NCBI RefSeq assembly: GCF_010500865.1
Contig: NZ_JAAAWN010000012.1
Coordinates: 1-64,000 of the forward strand
Source of the DNA: Alteromonas profundi
Lineage (GTDB): Bacteria; Pseudomonadota; Gammaproteobacteria; Enterobacterales; Alteromonadaceae
Length of the DNA: 64,000 nucleotides
Direction of reading: 5' to 3'
Both the position numbers and the translations under genes were made by a program. The notes beneath the pieces were generated by a model. It searched no databases. It saw only the letters and a list, made by a program, of their open reading frames with translations, and was not told the DNA's origin. Shown in pieces: positions 20,181 through 30,850 of the stretch. Position 1 is the first letter of the stretch; each line of letters starts with the position of its first letter.

Positions 20181-20933
20181 TTAGGTTGCTAACGTGCCTA
20201 ATAAACGCCTTAGATCCTCTGGCGTATCAATTCCTACTGGTGGCTCCTCAGCGGCAATGTCGCAATGTATTTTGTCACCGTACCATAATGCTCGCAACTG
20301 CTCTAGCGACTCAATATGTTCCAGTGCACTTGGCGCGTAACTCACATAGCGTTGTACGTATTGCGCGCGGTAGGCATAAATACCAATATGACGATAGTAA
20401 AGATTCGGATCGGCCTGTTTTGGTGAACCCATCATTCTGTTCCGCTCAAAGGGTATGGCCGAACGGGAAAAATACATGGCTTCATTGCGCGCATTCACCA
20501 CGACTTTCACCATGTTTGGGTTAAATACGTCATCACTTTTTTCTATCGGTGTAGACAAGGTTGCCATCATACAGTCAGTAGCATTAGCTAAGTTGCCAGC
20601 CACCTGCTTGATATTTTCGGCAGGAATAAAAGGTTCATCCCCTTGTACATTAACCACAATATCTTGACCGCTTATCGCTTCTTTCGTAAGTACTTCAGCG
20701 ATGCGCTCAGTGCCCGATTGATGATCACTTGCCGTCATGCAAACGTGAGAAAAATGCTCAGCGACGTTTGCAATACGCACATCATCGGTGGCAACAATAA
20801 TTCTACTTGCCCCGGCCTCTTCAGCACGCTCGACCACGTGTTGAATCATTGGTTTCCCTTGAATATCTGCAAGCGGTTTACCGGGAAAACGACTAGAGCC
20901 AAAGCGAGCAGGAATAACTACAGTAAATGCCAT
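20181..20933 (-). CDS. kdsB: CMP-Kdo synthetase (3-deoxy-manno-octulosonate cytidylyltransferase)
   Basis: This enzyme activates Kdo with CTP for transfer to lipid A. It has 250 residues. The nucleotidyltransferase motif VIPARFGSSRFPGKPL is at the N-terminus, followed by VNVQGDEPFIP and RSAIPFERNR. It lies six bases after ycaR and belongs to the comEC-msbA-lpxK-ycaR-kdsB cluster, whose order matches E. coli. Confidence 0.96.
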   Translation of the reverse strand: MAFTVVIPARFGSSRFPGKPLADIQGKPMIQHVVERAEEAGASRIIVATDDVRIANVAEHFSHVCMTASDHQSGTERIAEVLTKEAISGQDIVVNVQGDEPFIPAENIKQVAGNLANATDCMMATLSTPIEKSDDVFNPNMVKVVVNARNEAMYFSRSAIPFERNRMMGSPKQADPNLYYRHIGIYAYRAQYVQRYVSYAPSALEHIESLEQLRALWYGDKIHCDIAAEEPPVGIDTPEDLRRLLGTLAT

Positions 20934-20939
20934 GGTTCT

Positions 20940-21134
20940 CTACCTTGTTGCATCAACTTCATCGAGGGTTAGCGATGATGCTTTGCTTTCAATGAGTACC
21001 GCAATACCGTCTGTAATGTCATAGGCAAGACGGTCGAAGCGGCAAATAAGTTGCGATGCATCATCGCTGAGCACCAATTTTCCCTTACACACGGGGCACG
21101 CCAATACTTCTAAAAGCTTTTTATCAAATGCCAT
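20940..21134 (-). CDS. ycaR: Trm112-family protein YcaR
   Basis: This is a 64-residue zinc-ribbon-like protein of the Trm112 family. The conserved start LLEVLACPVCKGKL and the later CRFDRLAYDI are typical of the bacterial form, where the second cysteine pair is partly lost. The function in bacteria is unsettled. Its start overlaps the lpxK end by 11 bases and kdsB follows six bases later, so it is translationally coupled inside the LPS operon. Confidence 0.93.
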   Translation of the reverse strand: MAFDKKLLEVLACPVCKGKLVLSDDASQLICRFDRLAYDITDGIAVLIESKASSLTLDEVDATR

Positions 21135-22161
21135 TGTTCTTCCTCTTTTCTGTTGGCGTTACAGTTAAGCCAGCCTCAGCTAGCTTCTGATCGATTAACG
21201 TATAAAATTTGCTATCTATATTAGCTGACACCGGCAGATACCAGCAATTGTCGTGAGCGAAATCAGCGACTTTCACGGCGTCTTTTTCAGTCATCAACAC
21301 CGTGCCAGCAGGAATGTCTTTGGCAGTAAATTGATGATGATCTGGAAACCCGTGACAATGAGATAACTGCATCCCCATTTGTTTAAGTTGGCCGAAAAAT
21401 CGTTCGGGAGCGCCAATACCTGCTATCGCGGTGGTAGGTATGTTGGCTAATTTATCAAACCCAATTGTCTTATCAGGTTCACACACGGACGTAAAACGGC
21501 CAGGAGAAAGACGCATAATATATTGCTGCGTTTTGCCCGCATTAAGCGTTGGCGCATCACTGGCATGCCTGTTATGGATTAATGCATCAACCTTTGACAA
21601 GCGCCAGCGCCCTTCACGTAGCGGCCCCATAGGCATAAGGTAGCCACTGCCTAACATACGTTCATCCATAACCACAATTTCAACGTCTCGTGCCAATGCG
21701 TAGTGCTGTAAACCGTCGTCACAAATAATTAGGTCACAATGGCATTCGTTGCTTAAATAACGCGCGCCACGGCTTCGTACCGGGTCGATAACGACAGTAA
21801 CATCGCTGCGCACTGCAAGTAGTTTAGGCTCGTCGCCCACTTCCAAAGGGTTATCTGTTTTTGTTACCACTCGCGGATAGTGCGCTGATTTTCCCCCGTA
21901 GCCTCGGCTCAATATACCTACCGTTAGCCCGCGTTTTTTATAATACTCGGCAAGAGCCAATACTACGGGTGTTTTGCCATTGCCGCCCACCGATATATTG
22001 CCCACAACAATTACCTTGGCGTCTACACGAACAGACTTTTTAAGTCCGACTTTAAAACTCGCCCGCCTTAATCCACTCAGTAGCCAGAAAATAACCGTTA
22101 AAGGCGAGAGGAGCCACACCCACCAGCGCCCTTGATGCCAGCGCTTTACCAATATACTCAC
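21124..22161 (-). CDS. lpxK: Tetraacyldisaccharide 4'-kinase
   Basis: This enzyme phosphorylates the 4' position of the lipid A disaccharide at the inner membrane. It has 345 residues. An N-terminal membrane-association helix (WVWLLSPLTVIFWLLSGL) is followed by the P-loop GNISVGGNGKTPVV. Start codon GTG 22161 overlaps the TAG stop of msbA (TAGTG), so flippase and kinase are translationally coupled. The ycaQ gene found next to this position in E. coli is absent. Confidence 0.95.
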   Translation of the reverse strand: MSILVKRWHQGRWWVWLLSPLTVIFWLLSGLRRASFKVGLKKSVRVDAKVIVVGNISVGGNGKTPVVLALAEYYKKRGLTVGILSRGYGGKSAHYPRVVTKTDNPLEVGDEPKLLAVRSDVTVVIDPVRSRGARYLSNECHCDLIICDDGLQHYALARDVEIVVMDERMLGSGYLMPMGPLREGRWRLSKVDALIHNRHASDAPTLNAGKTQQYIMRLSPGRFTSVCEPDKTIGFDKLANIPTTAIAGIGAPERFFGQLKQMGMQLSHCHGFPDHHQFTAKDIPAGTVLMTEKDAVKVADFAHDNCWYLPVSANIDSKFYTLIDQKLAEAGLTVTPTEKRKNNGI

Positions 22162-23924
22162 TAATGACCACCAAATTGAAGAGCGTGAAGTTGCGCGTAG
22201 TGCCCACCTTTTGCAAGCAACTCCTCATGCTTGCCGCGTTCTATTATACGGCCCTGCTCTACCACCATGATCACATCAGCATTCTCAATCGTTGACAGAC
22301 GGTGAGCCACAACCACGCTGGTACAGCGTTGCTGTAAGGTATCAAGTGCATCTTGAATAAGGCGTTCTGATTCAGTATCTAACGCTGAGGTGGCCTCATC
22401 GAGAATTAATATCGGGGCATCGGCCAAAATAGCGCGGGCAATAGCAATACGCTGGCGCTGCCCCCCAGATAGCATAAGACCATTTTCGCCCACTACGGTA
22501 TCGATACCGTGAGGTAAGTTATCTAAAAACTCTTCAACATGCGCCATTTTAACGGCCTGCGCTAATCGCTCACTAGATACCTCTTCTTTGGCGCCATAGG
22601 CAATATTGTTTGCAATAGTATCGTTAAACAAGGTTACATTTTGCGAGACAAGGGCAAATTGCGAACGCAGGCACTTCAAATCTATGCTATCAAGAGGCTC
22701 GCCGTCTAGTCGCACTTGGCCTTGCTGCGGTGAATAAAAACGGGTAAGCAGCGACGATATCGTTGACTTACCACTGCCAGAACGCCCAACAAGTGCTATT
22801 GACTGACCCGGTTCAGCGGTAAACGAAACATCGGTTAATGCGGGAGATTGCTTACCCGGATAGGTAAAGGTCACATTATCAAACTCAATTTTTCCCTTCG
22901 CACGTTTAAGCATTACCCCGCCTTTATCGGCTTCATCTTCAACATCTAATATTTCAAAGATACTGGCACATGCCGCCATCCCTTTTTGGAACTGATTATT
23001 GATGGTGGTAAGTTGTTTTAGTGGCTTTAACAACATCACCATACAAAACACCACATTAATAAAAACGCCGGCAGTAAGTTGCTCTAACATTCCTGGGGTA
23101 CTTGCAATAAATAGCACTACCGCCAGAGCAACAGACGCAATAACCTGGATAGATGAAACACTAAAAATTTGTGTTACCGCAAGCTTCATGGTTTGTTGGC
23201 GGTTATGGTTGTTTTTTTGCTCAAAACGATTTTGTTCTATCTGTTGGCCGCCGAACATGATCACCACTTTGTGACCTTTTACCGCTTGCTCTACCGCTGA
23301 GGTAAGATTACCCATCGATTGCTGAATATTTTTACTCACTACCCTAAATCGTTTGCTTACAAAAGAAACAATAACCGCAACAAGGGGCCCGATAAGCAGA
23401 AATATAAGGGATAACTGCCACGAGTAATAAAACATTACCGCTAACAAGCCAATCACTAACGCGCCTTCTCTAACCAGAGTAAGCAGTGCTTTACCGGATG
23501 CGTTTGCAACCTGCTCTGTGTCATAGGTAACTTTACTAATTAGGCCACCTACTGCGTGTGTATCGTGAAACGCCACCGGTAAGTGAATGTATTTTTCAAA
23601 CAATTGCTGGCGCATACGCATCACCACACGCGAGCCAATCCAAGTAAGGGTATAGGTTCCGAGAAAATTAAAAATACCGCGTAATAAGAAAAGCGGCACT
23701 ATGGCGTACGCGGCTAAACGCAAATATTCCTTATCATTATTTCCTAACGACTCATCAATCATAGGTTGCAGTTGGGCGAATACAAAAGTATCAACTGCTG
23801 AATACCCAATCATGCCAACGATGGCTGCAAGAAAAGGAAGTTTATAATCACGCAAATAGCGCAGAAATCGCTTAACCTGTGAGGCAGACGTCTCGGTTTG
23901 TTGCATTAGTCTTTGTTTATCCAT
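22161..23924 (-). CDS. msbA: Lipid A export ATP-binding/permease
   Basis: This is a homodimeric ABC flippase that moves lipid A core from the inner to the outer leaflet of the inner membrane. Its 587 residues comprise a six-helix membrane domain (about 30-330) and a nucleotide-binding domain. The latter has Walker A GRSGSGKST, signature LSGGQRQR, Walker B ILILDEATSALD and the H-loop in VVAHRLST. ATG 23924 is used; a second ATG six codons downstream is possible. comEC lies 51 bases upstream. Confidence 0.95.
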   Translation of the reverse strand: MDKQRLMQQTETSASQVKRFLRYLRDYKLPFLAAIVGMIGYSAVDTFVFAQLQPMIDESLGNNDKEYLRLAAYAIVPLFLLRGIFNFLGTYTLTWIGSRVVMRMRQQLFEKYIHLPVAFHDTHAVGGLISKVTYDTEQVANASGKALLTLVREGALVIGLLAVMFYYSWQLSLIFLLIGPLVAVIVSFVSKRFRVVSKNIQQSMGNLTSAVEQAVKGHKVVIMFGGQQIEQNRFEQKNNHNRQQTMKLAVTQIFSVSSIQVIASVALAVVLFIASTPGMLEQLTAGVFINVVFCMVMLLKPLKQLTTINNQFQKGMAACASIFEILDVEDEADKGGVMLKRAKGKIEFDNVTFTYPGKQSPALTDVSFTAEPGQSIALVGRSGSGKSTISSLLTRFYSPQQGQVRLDGEPLDSIDLKCLRSQFALVSQNVTLFNDTIANNIAYGAKEEVSSERLAQAVKMAHVEEFLDNLPHGIDTVVGENGLMLSGGQRQRIAIARAILADAPILILDEATSALDTESERLIQDALDTLQQRCTSVVVAHRLSTIENADVIMVVEQGRIIERGKHEELLAKGGHYAQLHALQFGGH

Positions 23925-23975
23925 TCGTTGTTCGTATTTTACCGGTGGTATTGTACAAGCTCTTTGTGTATTTCC

Positions 23976-26417
23976 CTAATCCGTGAGGTGCCTAGGCGGT
24001 TTTCTATGCAAGTACCAGCGGCGACGAATATCCCGGCGAAGTGGCGATACTATGATGTCATTAGGCGAAAATTCAAGGCGTATGTAACCATATTCACTGG
24101 TAGTAAATTGTGTTGCGCCAAATTTTTGGTAACGCTGATAGACGTTTTTAGTAGGAAATTTCCACCTATTTTCATACCCTTGAGTATGAATTACGACGTC
24201 TGGTGAGACGCCTTCAATAAACGCAGCGGTTGATGACGTACTGCTACCATGATGGGGTGACAATAATACATTTGCTGATAGCTTTTGTTGCGTTTTAATC
24301 AACGCATATTCACTAGAGCGCTCTATATCACCAGGTAGCAAAAGACTGTGATTAGCATCAAAAATTTTAACCACACATGAGGTGTTATTGTTATTTTCAG
24401 TATTGCCTTGCAATGGCCAAAGAAAGCGCACCTCTAACCCTTGCCAACGAAACTGCGTACCTTGACGGCAGCCGTTAGTAGGGGTAAACCACGAGGCAGC
24501 ACTTTGGTGTTTAGGCAACCATTGTTGTAATGTTTTTACGCCGCCGGCATGATCCATGTCGTTATGACTAATCACCACCATATCAATATAGCTAGCGTTA
24601 ATTTGTGCTAAAAACAAAGGTAACATATCGCCCATAATTCGTGATTCACCTTCGTAGGCGGGCCCAGTGTCTATAAGTATTGTTCGCTTGCCCTTCGTTA
24701 TTGCTAGCGCTGTTCCCTGCCCCGCATCAAAAACATGCAAAAACCAGCGATCATCATTGAAAGCCACAACGCTCAATAGCAAAGGAGCAGTGAATATTGC
24801 GATACATAACCATCGGCTTCGCCACACTGGCAATAAAAATAACACCACAGCAACGAAAAAACTGGCTAACCCGAAAGGCTCAATACCCAGTGCAACGTGG
24901 CTAAAAGGTAACTGTTCAAAGTATATTAACGCTTTAAGCACGTAACTAAGTAGCCCGTCCAGGTACCTCAAGGAGGTAGAGGCCCACTCATAAAGGAATC
25001 CACTGGGAGCGATAAATAAAGTGAAAAGAAGGCTTAGCGCTATTGGTAATAGGAAAGTGATAATAGGCACGACCAATAAATTAGCAATAATGCCTATGAG
25101 ACTTGCGCTTCCAAACCACATTAGGGTAAGAGGTAGCATGGCAACACTTATAGCAAACTGCATCACCACTAGGCCTATATACCAAGGACGCGACGTTAAA
25201 CGGTATCGCCAATTCAACAGCGCTATAAAAACCACTGCACCTATGCTCAAGTAAAAACTTGCTTGAAGTATGGATAGCGGGTAAATAAGCAAACAAAAGA
25301 ACACCATCATCACCATCAATGAAAACGGCGTTATGGCAACACGAGCGATAGCGGTTACACTAACTAGCAAAAGCAACAGGTATGCACGCATTACCGGTAG
25401 CGCCATACCACTAATATAGGCGTAACCGAAAGCGCTAACTAACACGACAAGCAACACCACTTGGCGAATACTGACCATAGTTTGGGTAATCGGAAACACT
25501 AAACGCACCAGCAAATAACCAACACAGCAAACGTAGAAGGTAGTTGCTGCAATAATGCCTAAATGCATTCCCGAAATACTAAATAGGTGCGCAGTGCCTG
25601 TGCGCTGAATTAATTGCCAATCTGTGGGTGTCAGTGCTTGCCGGTTCCCCAACAACAGTGCTTGCCACCACTGGGTATTTTGAAGTTCAAGCTGAATAAG
25701 GTGGGCATTTAGTGAAAACGCTACGCCATGGTGATGATCAATGTTTTGCCCGTTATCCCGTGCTATTAGGTTTTTTATATAGCCTGTAGCCACCACATTT
25801 TGGCTTACTAGATATTGCTGAAAGTTAAATCCAACAGGGTTAATACTACCGTAGGCTGGCTTAATTCTAACTAACGCCGAAAACGTATCTTGATTATGAA
25901 TACAAGGATGAGACTCAATAGTACGCAATTGCATAATAAGGTTGGCGGGCATTTTTTCGCCATCTATTTGGCTAATACTGACTTTATAGGTATGCGCAAG
26001 GCGATTAGCGCCTTGGCCTTTATTATCAATCTGGTGGTAGTTTAAACACCCCCCTGATACCACTTGTCCTAAAACTGTGACATCTTGTTGAATTTTATGC
26101 TTTGGCAGTTGCCAAGACAGGTACGAATGCCCTACACTCGCCATCCATAGCACACCCGCAAGGGCGCCACTAACACCTATCCATAAACGGGAATAGGTAA
26201 TTGCAGTATGCCACCAAAATGCTGTAGTTTTTGTGGTCACCTGCCCGATTACAATGAAAATTACTGCCAATAGCGCAATGCATAGCAAGCTTGTGGGTGA
26301 AGGAAGTGCTGACCAAAACACTGCGCTTAATGCGCTAGAGCAAAAACTACTGCACCAAATTGTGATACGATTAGCCATAAGTATACGTAGCAATAGTAGT
26401 AATGGCGATTTCGCCAT
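23976..26417 (-). CDS. comEC: DNA internalisation competence protein ComEC/Rec2
   Basis: This is the predicted inner-membrane channel for single-stranded DNA uptake in natural transformation. From ATG 26417 it has 813 residues; an ATG at 26378 is an alternative, and the longer opening upstream overlaps the divergent DUF2062 gene. It has N-terminal helices, a DUF4131-like region (about 100-190), a competence domain with many helices (RTGTAHLFSISGMHLGIIA), and a metallo-beta-lactamase-like domain. The latter carries FDAGQGTALAI, SHNDMDHAGG and LLSPHHGSS. The gene appears intact. Confidence 0.92.
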   Translation of the reverse strand: MAKSPLLLLLRILMANRITIWCSSFCSSALSAVFWSALPSPTSLLCIALLAVIFIVIGQVTTKTTAFWWHTAITYSRLWIGVSGALAGVLWMASVGHSYLSWQLPKHKIQQDVTVLGQVVSGGCLNYHQIDNKGQGANRLAHTYKVSISQIDGEKMPANLIMQLRTIESHPCIHNQDTFSALVRIKPAYGSINPVGFNFQQYLVSQNVVATGYIKNLIARDNGQNIDHHHGVAFSLNAHLIQLELQNTQWWQALLLGNRQALTPTDWQLIQRTGTAHLFSISGMHLGIIAATTFYVCCVGYLLVRLVFPITQTMVSIRQVVLLVVLVSAFGYAYISGMALPVMRAYLLLLLVSVTAIARVAITPFSLMVMMVFFCLLIYPLSILQASFYLSIGAVVFIALLNWRYRLTSRPWYIGLVVMQFAISVAMLPLTLMWFGSASLIGIIANLLVVPIITFLLPIALSLLFTLFIAPSGFLYEWASTSLRYLDGLLSYVLKALIYFEQLPFSHVALGIEPFGLASFFVAVVLFLLPVWRSRWLCIAIFTAPLLLSVVAFNDDRWFLHVFDAGQGTALAITKGKRTILIDTGPAYEGESRIMGDMLPLFLAQINASYIDMVVISHNDMDHAGGVKTLQQWLPKHQSAASWFTPTNGCRQGTQFRWQGLEVRFLWPLQGNTENNNNTSCVVKIFDANHSLLLPGDIERSSEYALIKTQQKLSANVLLSPHHGSSTSSTAAFIEGVSPDVVIHTQGYENRWKFPTKNVYQRYQKFGATQFTTSEYGYIRLEFSPNDIIVSPLRRDIRRRWYLHRKPPRHLTD

Positions 26418-26442
26418 AGGTTTACAGTAATGAACGAGTGTT

Positions 26443-26976
26443 ATGCCTAAAAAATTTATTAGACGATTTCTGCCTGACCACCAGACAGTCAAGCAAAACA
26501 AAGCGCTGCGTATCTTTGGGAGTGTCTTACATGAACCCAATTTATGGCATTTAAATAGACGTTCCGCGTCAGGCGCATTTGGGATTGGTTTGTTCTTTGC
26601 GTTTTGGCCAGTGCCCTTTCAGATGTGGTTATCTGCTGGCATGGCTATTCCTTTTCGGGCCAACTTACCTCTCTCCGTTGCCACGGTATGGGTAACCAAT
26701 CCATTTACTATGCCGCCCATATTCTACGGTGCCTACAAGGTTGGGACTACTGTACTTGGGACCAAGCCTGAACACTTTGAGTTTCAGTTTAGCTGGCAAT
26801 GGGTGGTGGAAAGCCTAACCACAATTGGCCCCGCATTTTTGGTCGGCTGTGCTATTTGTTCGGTTATTTTTGGCATTGCGGGTTACGTTAGCTTAAATTG
26901 GATATGGCGTTTTCAAGTTAGAAAAGCGTGGGAAAAACGCAGACAAGCGCGCAATAAAAACGCAAAGTCAGCGTAA
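26443..26976 (+). CDS. DUF2062 membrane protein
   Basis: This 177-residue protein matches the DUF2062 family. It has a basic N-terminus, the conserved SASGAFGIGLFFAFWPVPFQ segment, a WVTNPFTMPPIFYGAYKVG motif, a further helix near residues 125-155 and a very basic tail. It is predicted in the inner membrane and its function is unknown. It starts 25 bases from the divergent comEC start, so their promoters must overlap the coding regions. Confidence 0.85.
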   Translation: MPKKFIRRFLPDHQTVKQNKALRIFGSVLHEPNLWHLNRRSASGAFGIGLFFAFWPVPFQMWLSAGMAIPFRANLPLSVATVWVTNPFTMPPIFYGAYKVGTTVLGTKPEHFEFQFSWQWVVESLTTIGPAFLVGCAICSVIFGIAGYVSLNWIWRFQVRKAWEKRRQARNKNAKSA

Positions 26977-27018
26977 AGTAGACGCTCGAACCCACCATAA
27001 CTAATTCGTTCAAACAGT

Positions 27019-27058
27019 AAAAAAGGGGCGCGATAATGACTATCGCGCCCCTTTTTTA
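27019..27058. terminator. Bidirectional terminator
   Basis: A perfect 15-bp stem (27021-27035 with 27041-27055, loop ATGAC) is flanked by A and T runs. It lies between the convergent DUF2062 and ligA genes. Confidence 0.9.
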
Positions 27059-27156
27059 CTGTTTTTACCTCGTGGCTGTCACGGGCTGCCTATCGAGGGT
27101 TCGCATAGAAAAAAGACCACACTCACTTCCACGATTGCGCTAGATAGTACTGTTCC

Positions 27157-29250
<2,094 letters not shown>

Positions 29251-29333
29251 CTATACTTTGCGGCTTAAATAATTAAGCCTACATTGAGCAAGAGCCACGT
29301 GCCATTAGGATCTATATTAGCATTTCAATATAA

Positions 29334-29361
29334 AGAGGGCCTGATACGTATCAGGCCCTCT
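29334..29361 (-). terminator. Perfect palindrome after zipA, probable terminator
   Basis: This is a perfect 28-base palindrome centred on ACGT, 33 bases after the zipA stop. On the minus strand it is followed only by TTTAT, so it is a weak intrinsic terminator or an mRNA-stabilising hairpin between zipA and ligA. Confidence 0.6.
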
Positions 29362-29393
29362 AGGTAACTCTACATTTTATACCCAGCCACGTA

Positions 29394-30830
29394 TTATTGT
29401 CTGGCTATCATGCGTTTGCGTTCAAACTCGCGAATTTTCTCAACATATTGCTGTAAGCCTTGCTTTGTTAAAACACTGCGCCTGCCATCGAGCACCTGTG
29501 CATCAAACTCGTCGGCGAGCTTACGTGCGGCATTATGCATCATATTAAACACCTGGTGAGGGTCTGCTTCTATCGGCAGTATCATAAACAAAGAAACCCC
29601 CTGTGTAGCAAAGGTCTCAAGCTTATCAATATCAAACACACCAGGCTTAAACATGTTCGCTAAACTAAACAGTACGGGGCCTTTACCGTTGGAATTTACA
29701 TGGCGGTGAAAAATATCCTGATCGCCAAATTTAAACCCTAAGGTTAATAACATGGGTAAAAGTACAGCCCCGTTAATAGGCTTATCTTCAGGCGCTTTTA
29801 CATTTAATACTAATACTTCTGGCTCCAACGCTTGCGCCGCTTCACTATCGGTCTTAGCGTTATCTGGGGTACTAGGTTGCGACGATGAATCAATACTGTC
29901 ATCAAAGTCGATGCGCATTTGATCGTCCCCAAACCGTGGCTCCTGTCTTTGCTGGGTGCCTGTTCTCGCCCGTTTAGGTTTGGTTCTCTTTGCACTTTTT
30001 TCACTTAACTCGCTGGCCGTAATGGTTTCAGGCGTCGCTTTAGGGGCCTCGGCGGGTTGTGACACAGCCTCTGTCCTGTGTTTTTTCTCTTCACCTTCAT
30101 TGTATGTCGAACTGGCGTGACATTCAGCGCTTTGCGGCCCTTGCGTGTTCGCAGGCGCAATAACACCCTCAGTTGTATCGCTGTCTTCTTTTAACAAAAA
30201 ACCCGGCGGTTCAGGAAACTCGGGGGCATTATCTGTTTCTGTGTCAGCTGTAGAGCGTGGCTGACCTTGCAAATGCGGTTTTGGGTTACTCACTACCGAA
30301 CCATATAGCTTTGGCTCTTCGCTAACTAGCGTTTTAGACTGCGTTGCTCTGGCATCAAGCGGAGTCGCGTCTTTGTCGTTCCCGGTCTTATCAACACCCT
30401 TAGGCTCTTCATCTGTACACGGCGTAGCCGAGTTTTGGCGCTGCGTTTCCCCATTGTGGGATTGGCTTCCCTTATTTTCACTGTGGCTATTACCCTCCAC
30501 ATGAGACATAGGTTCATCAGGGTTACGTGTATTGGTAGGCGTGGCCGTTTGACTATCCCTTCTGTGCGGATCATCGTTGTCTGTGCCAGGCGCGGGCGAA
30601 ACCACCCTAACCTTGCCAATGCCTAATTCGTCGAAATCTGCTTTCTCTTCGCCGGCGTAATCTTGATCAGGCTCTGCATCTACAGGTGTATTATCCCACT
30701 GACGAGGCTCTCTTCGGGGTTTAGTCACCGAACGATTATTTTTGCGTATCTTCCAAATACCATGCGCAAGCACTGCAACAATAAAACATGTGCCCGCAAT
30801 CAATAGTGATAGACGTAATTCATCTTCCAT
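29394..30830 (-). CDS. zipA: Cell division protein ZipA
   Basis: This protein anchors FtsZ filaments to the inner membrane during septum assembly. Its 478 residues make it longer than E. coli ZipA (328). It has an N-terminal membrane helix (LRLSLLIAGTCFIVAVLAHG, residues 5-24), a basic stretch, a long disordered Pro/Glu/Ser/Thr/Asn-rich linker (about 40-330), and the C-terminal ZipA FtsZ-binding domain (about 335-470) with MFKPGVFDIDKLETF. It lies 20 bases downstream of smc. The expanded linker is the only unusual feature. Confidence 0.94.
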   Translation of the reverse strand: MEDELRLSLLIAGTCFIVAVLAHGIWKIRKNNRSVTKPRREPRQWDNTPVDAEPDQDYAGEEKADFDELGIGKVRVVSPAPGTDNDDPHRRDSQTATPTNTRNPDEPMSHVEGNSHSENKGSQSHNGETQRQNSATPCTDEEPKGVDKTGNDKDATPLDARATQSKTLVSEEPKLYGSVVSNPKPHLQGQPRSTADTETDNAPEFPEPPGFLLKEDSDTTEGVIAPANTQGPQSAECHASSTYNEGEEKKHRTEAVSQPAEAPKATPETITASELSEKSAKRTKPKRARTGTQQRQEPRFGDDQMRIDFDDSIDSSSQPSTPDNAKTDSEAAQALEPEVLVLNVKAPEDKPINGAVLLPMLLTLGFKFGDQDIFHRHVNSNGKGPVLFSLANMFKPGVFDIDKLETFATQGVSLFMILPIEADPHQVFNMMHNAARKLADEFDAQVLDGRRSVLTKQGLQQYVEKIREFERKRMIARQ

Positions 30831-30850
30831 TTTAACTTCGTCGCCCTTTG

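Noticed and set aside
23976..26540. Longer comEC start at 26540
   Set aside because: It would overlap almost 100 bases of the divergent DUF2062 gene and adds residues unlike the family; ATG 26417 is preferred.
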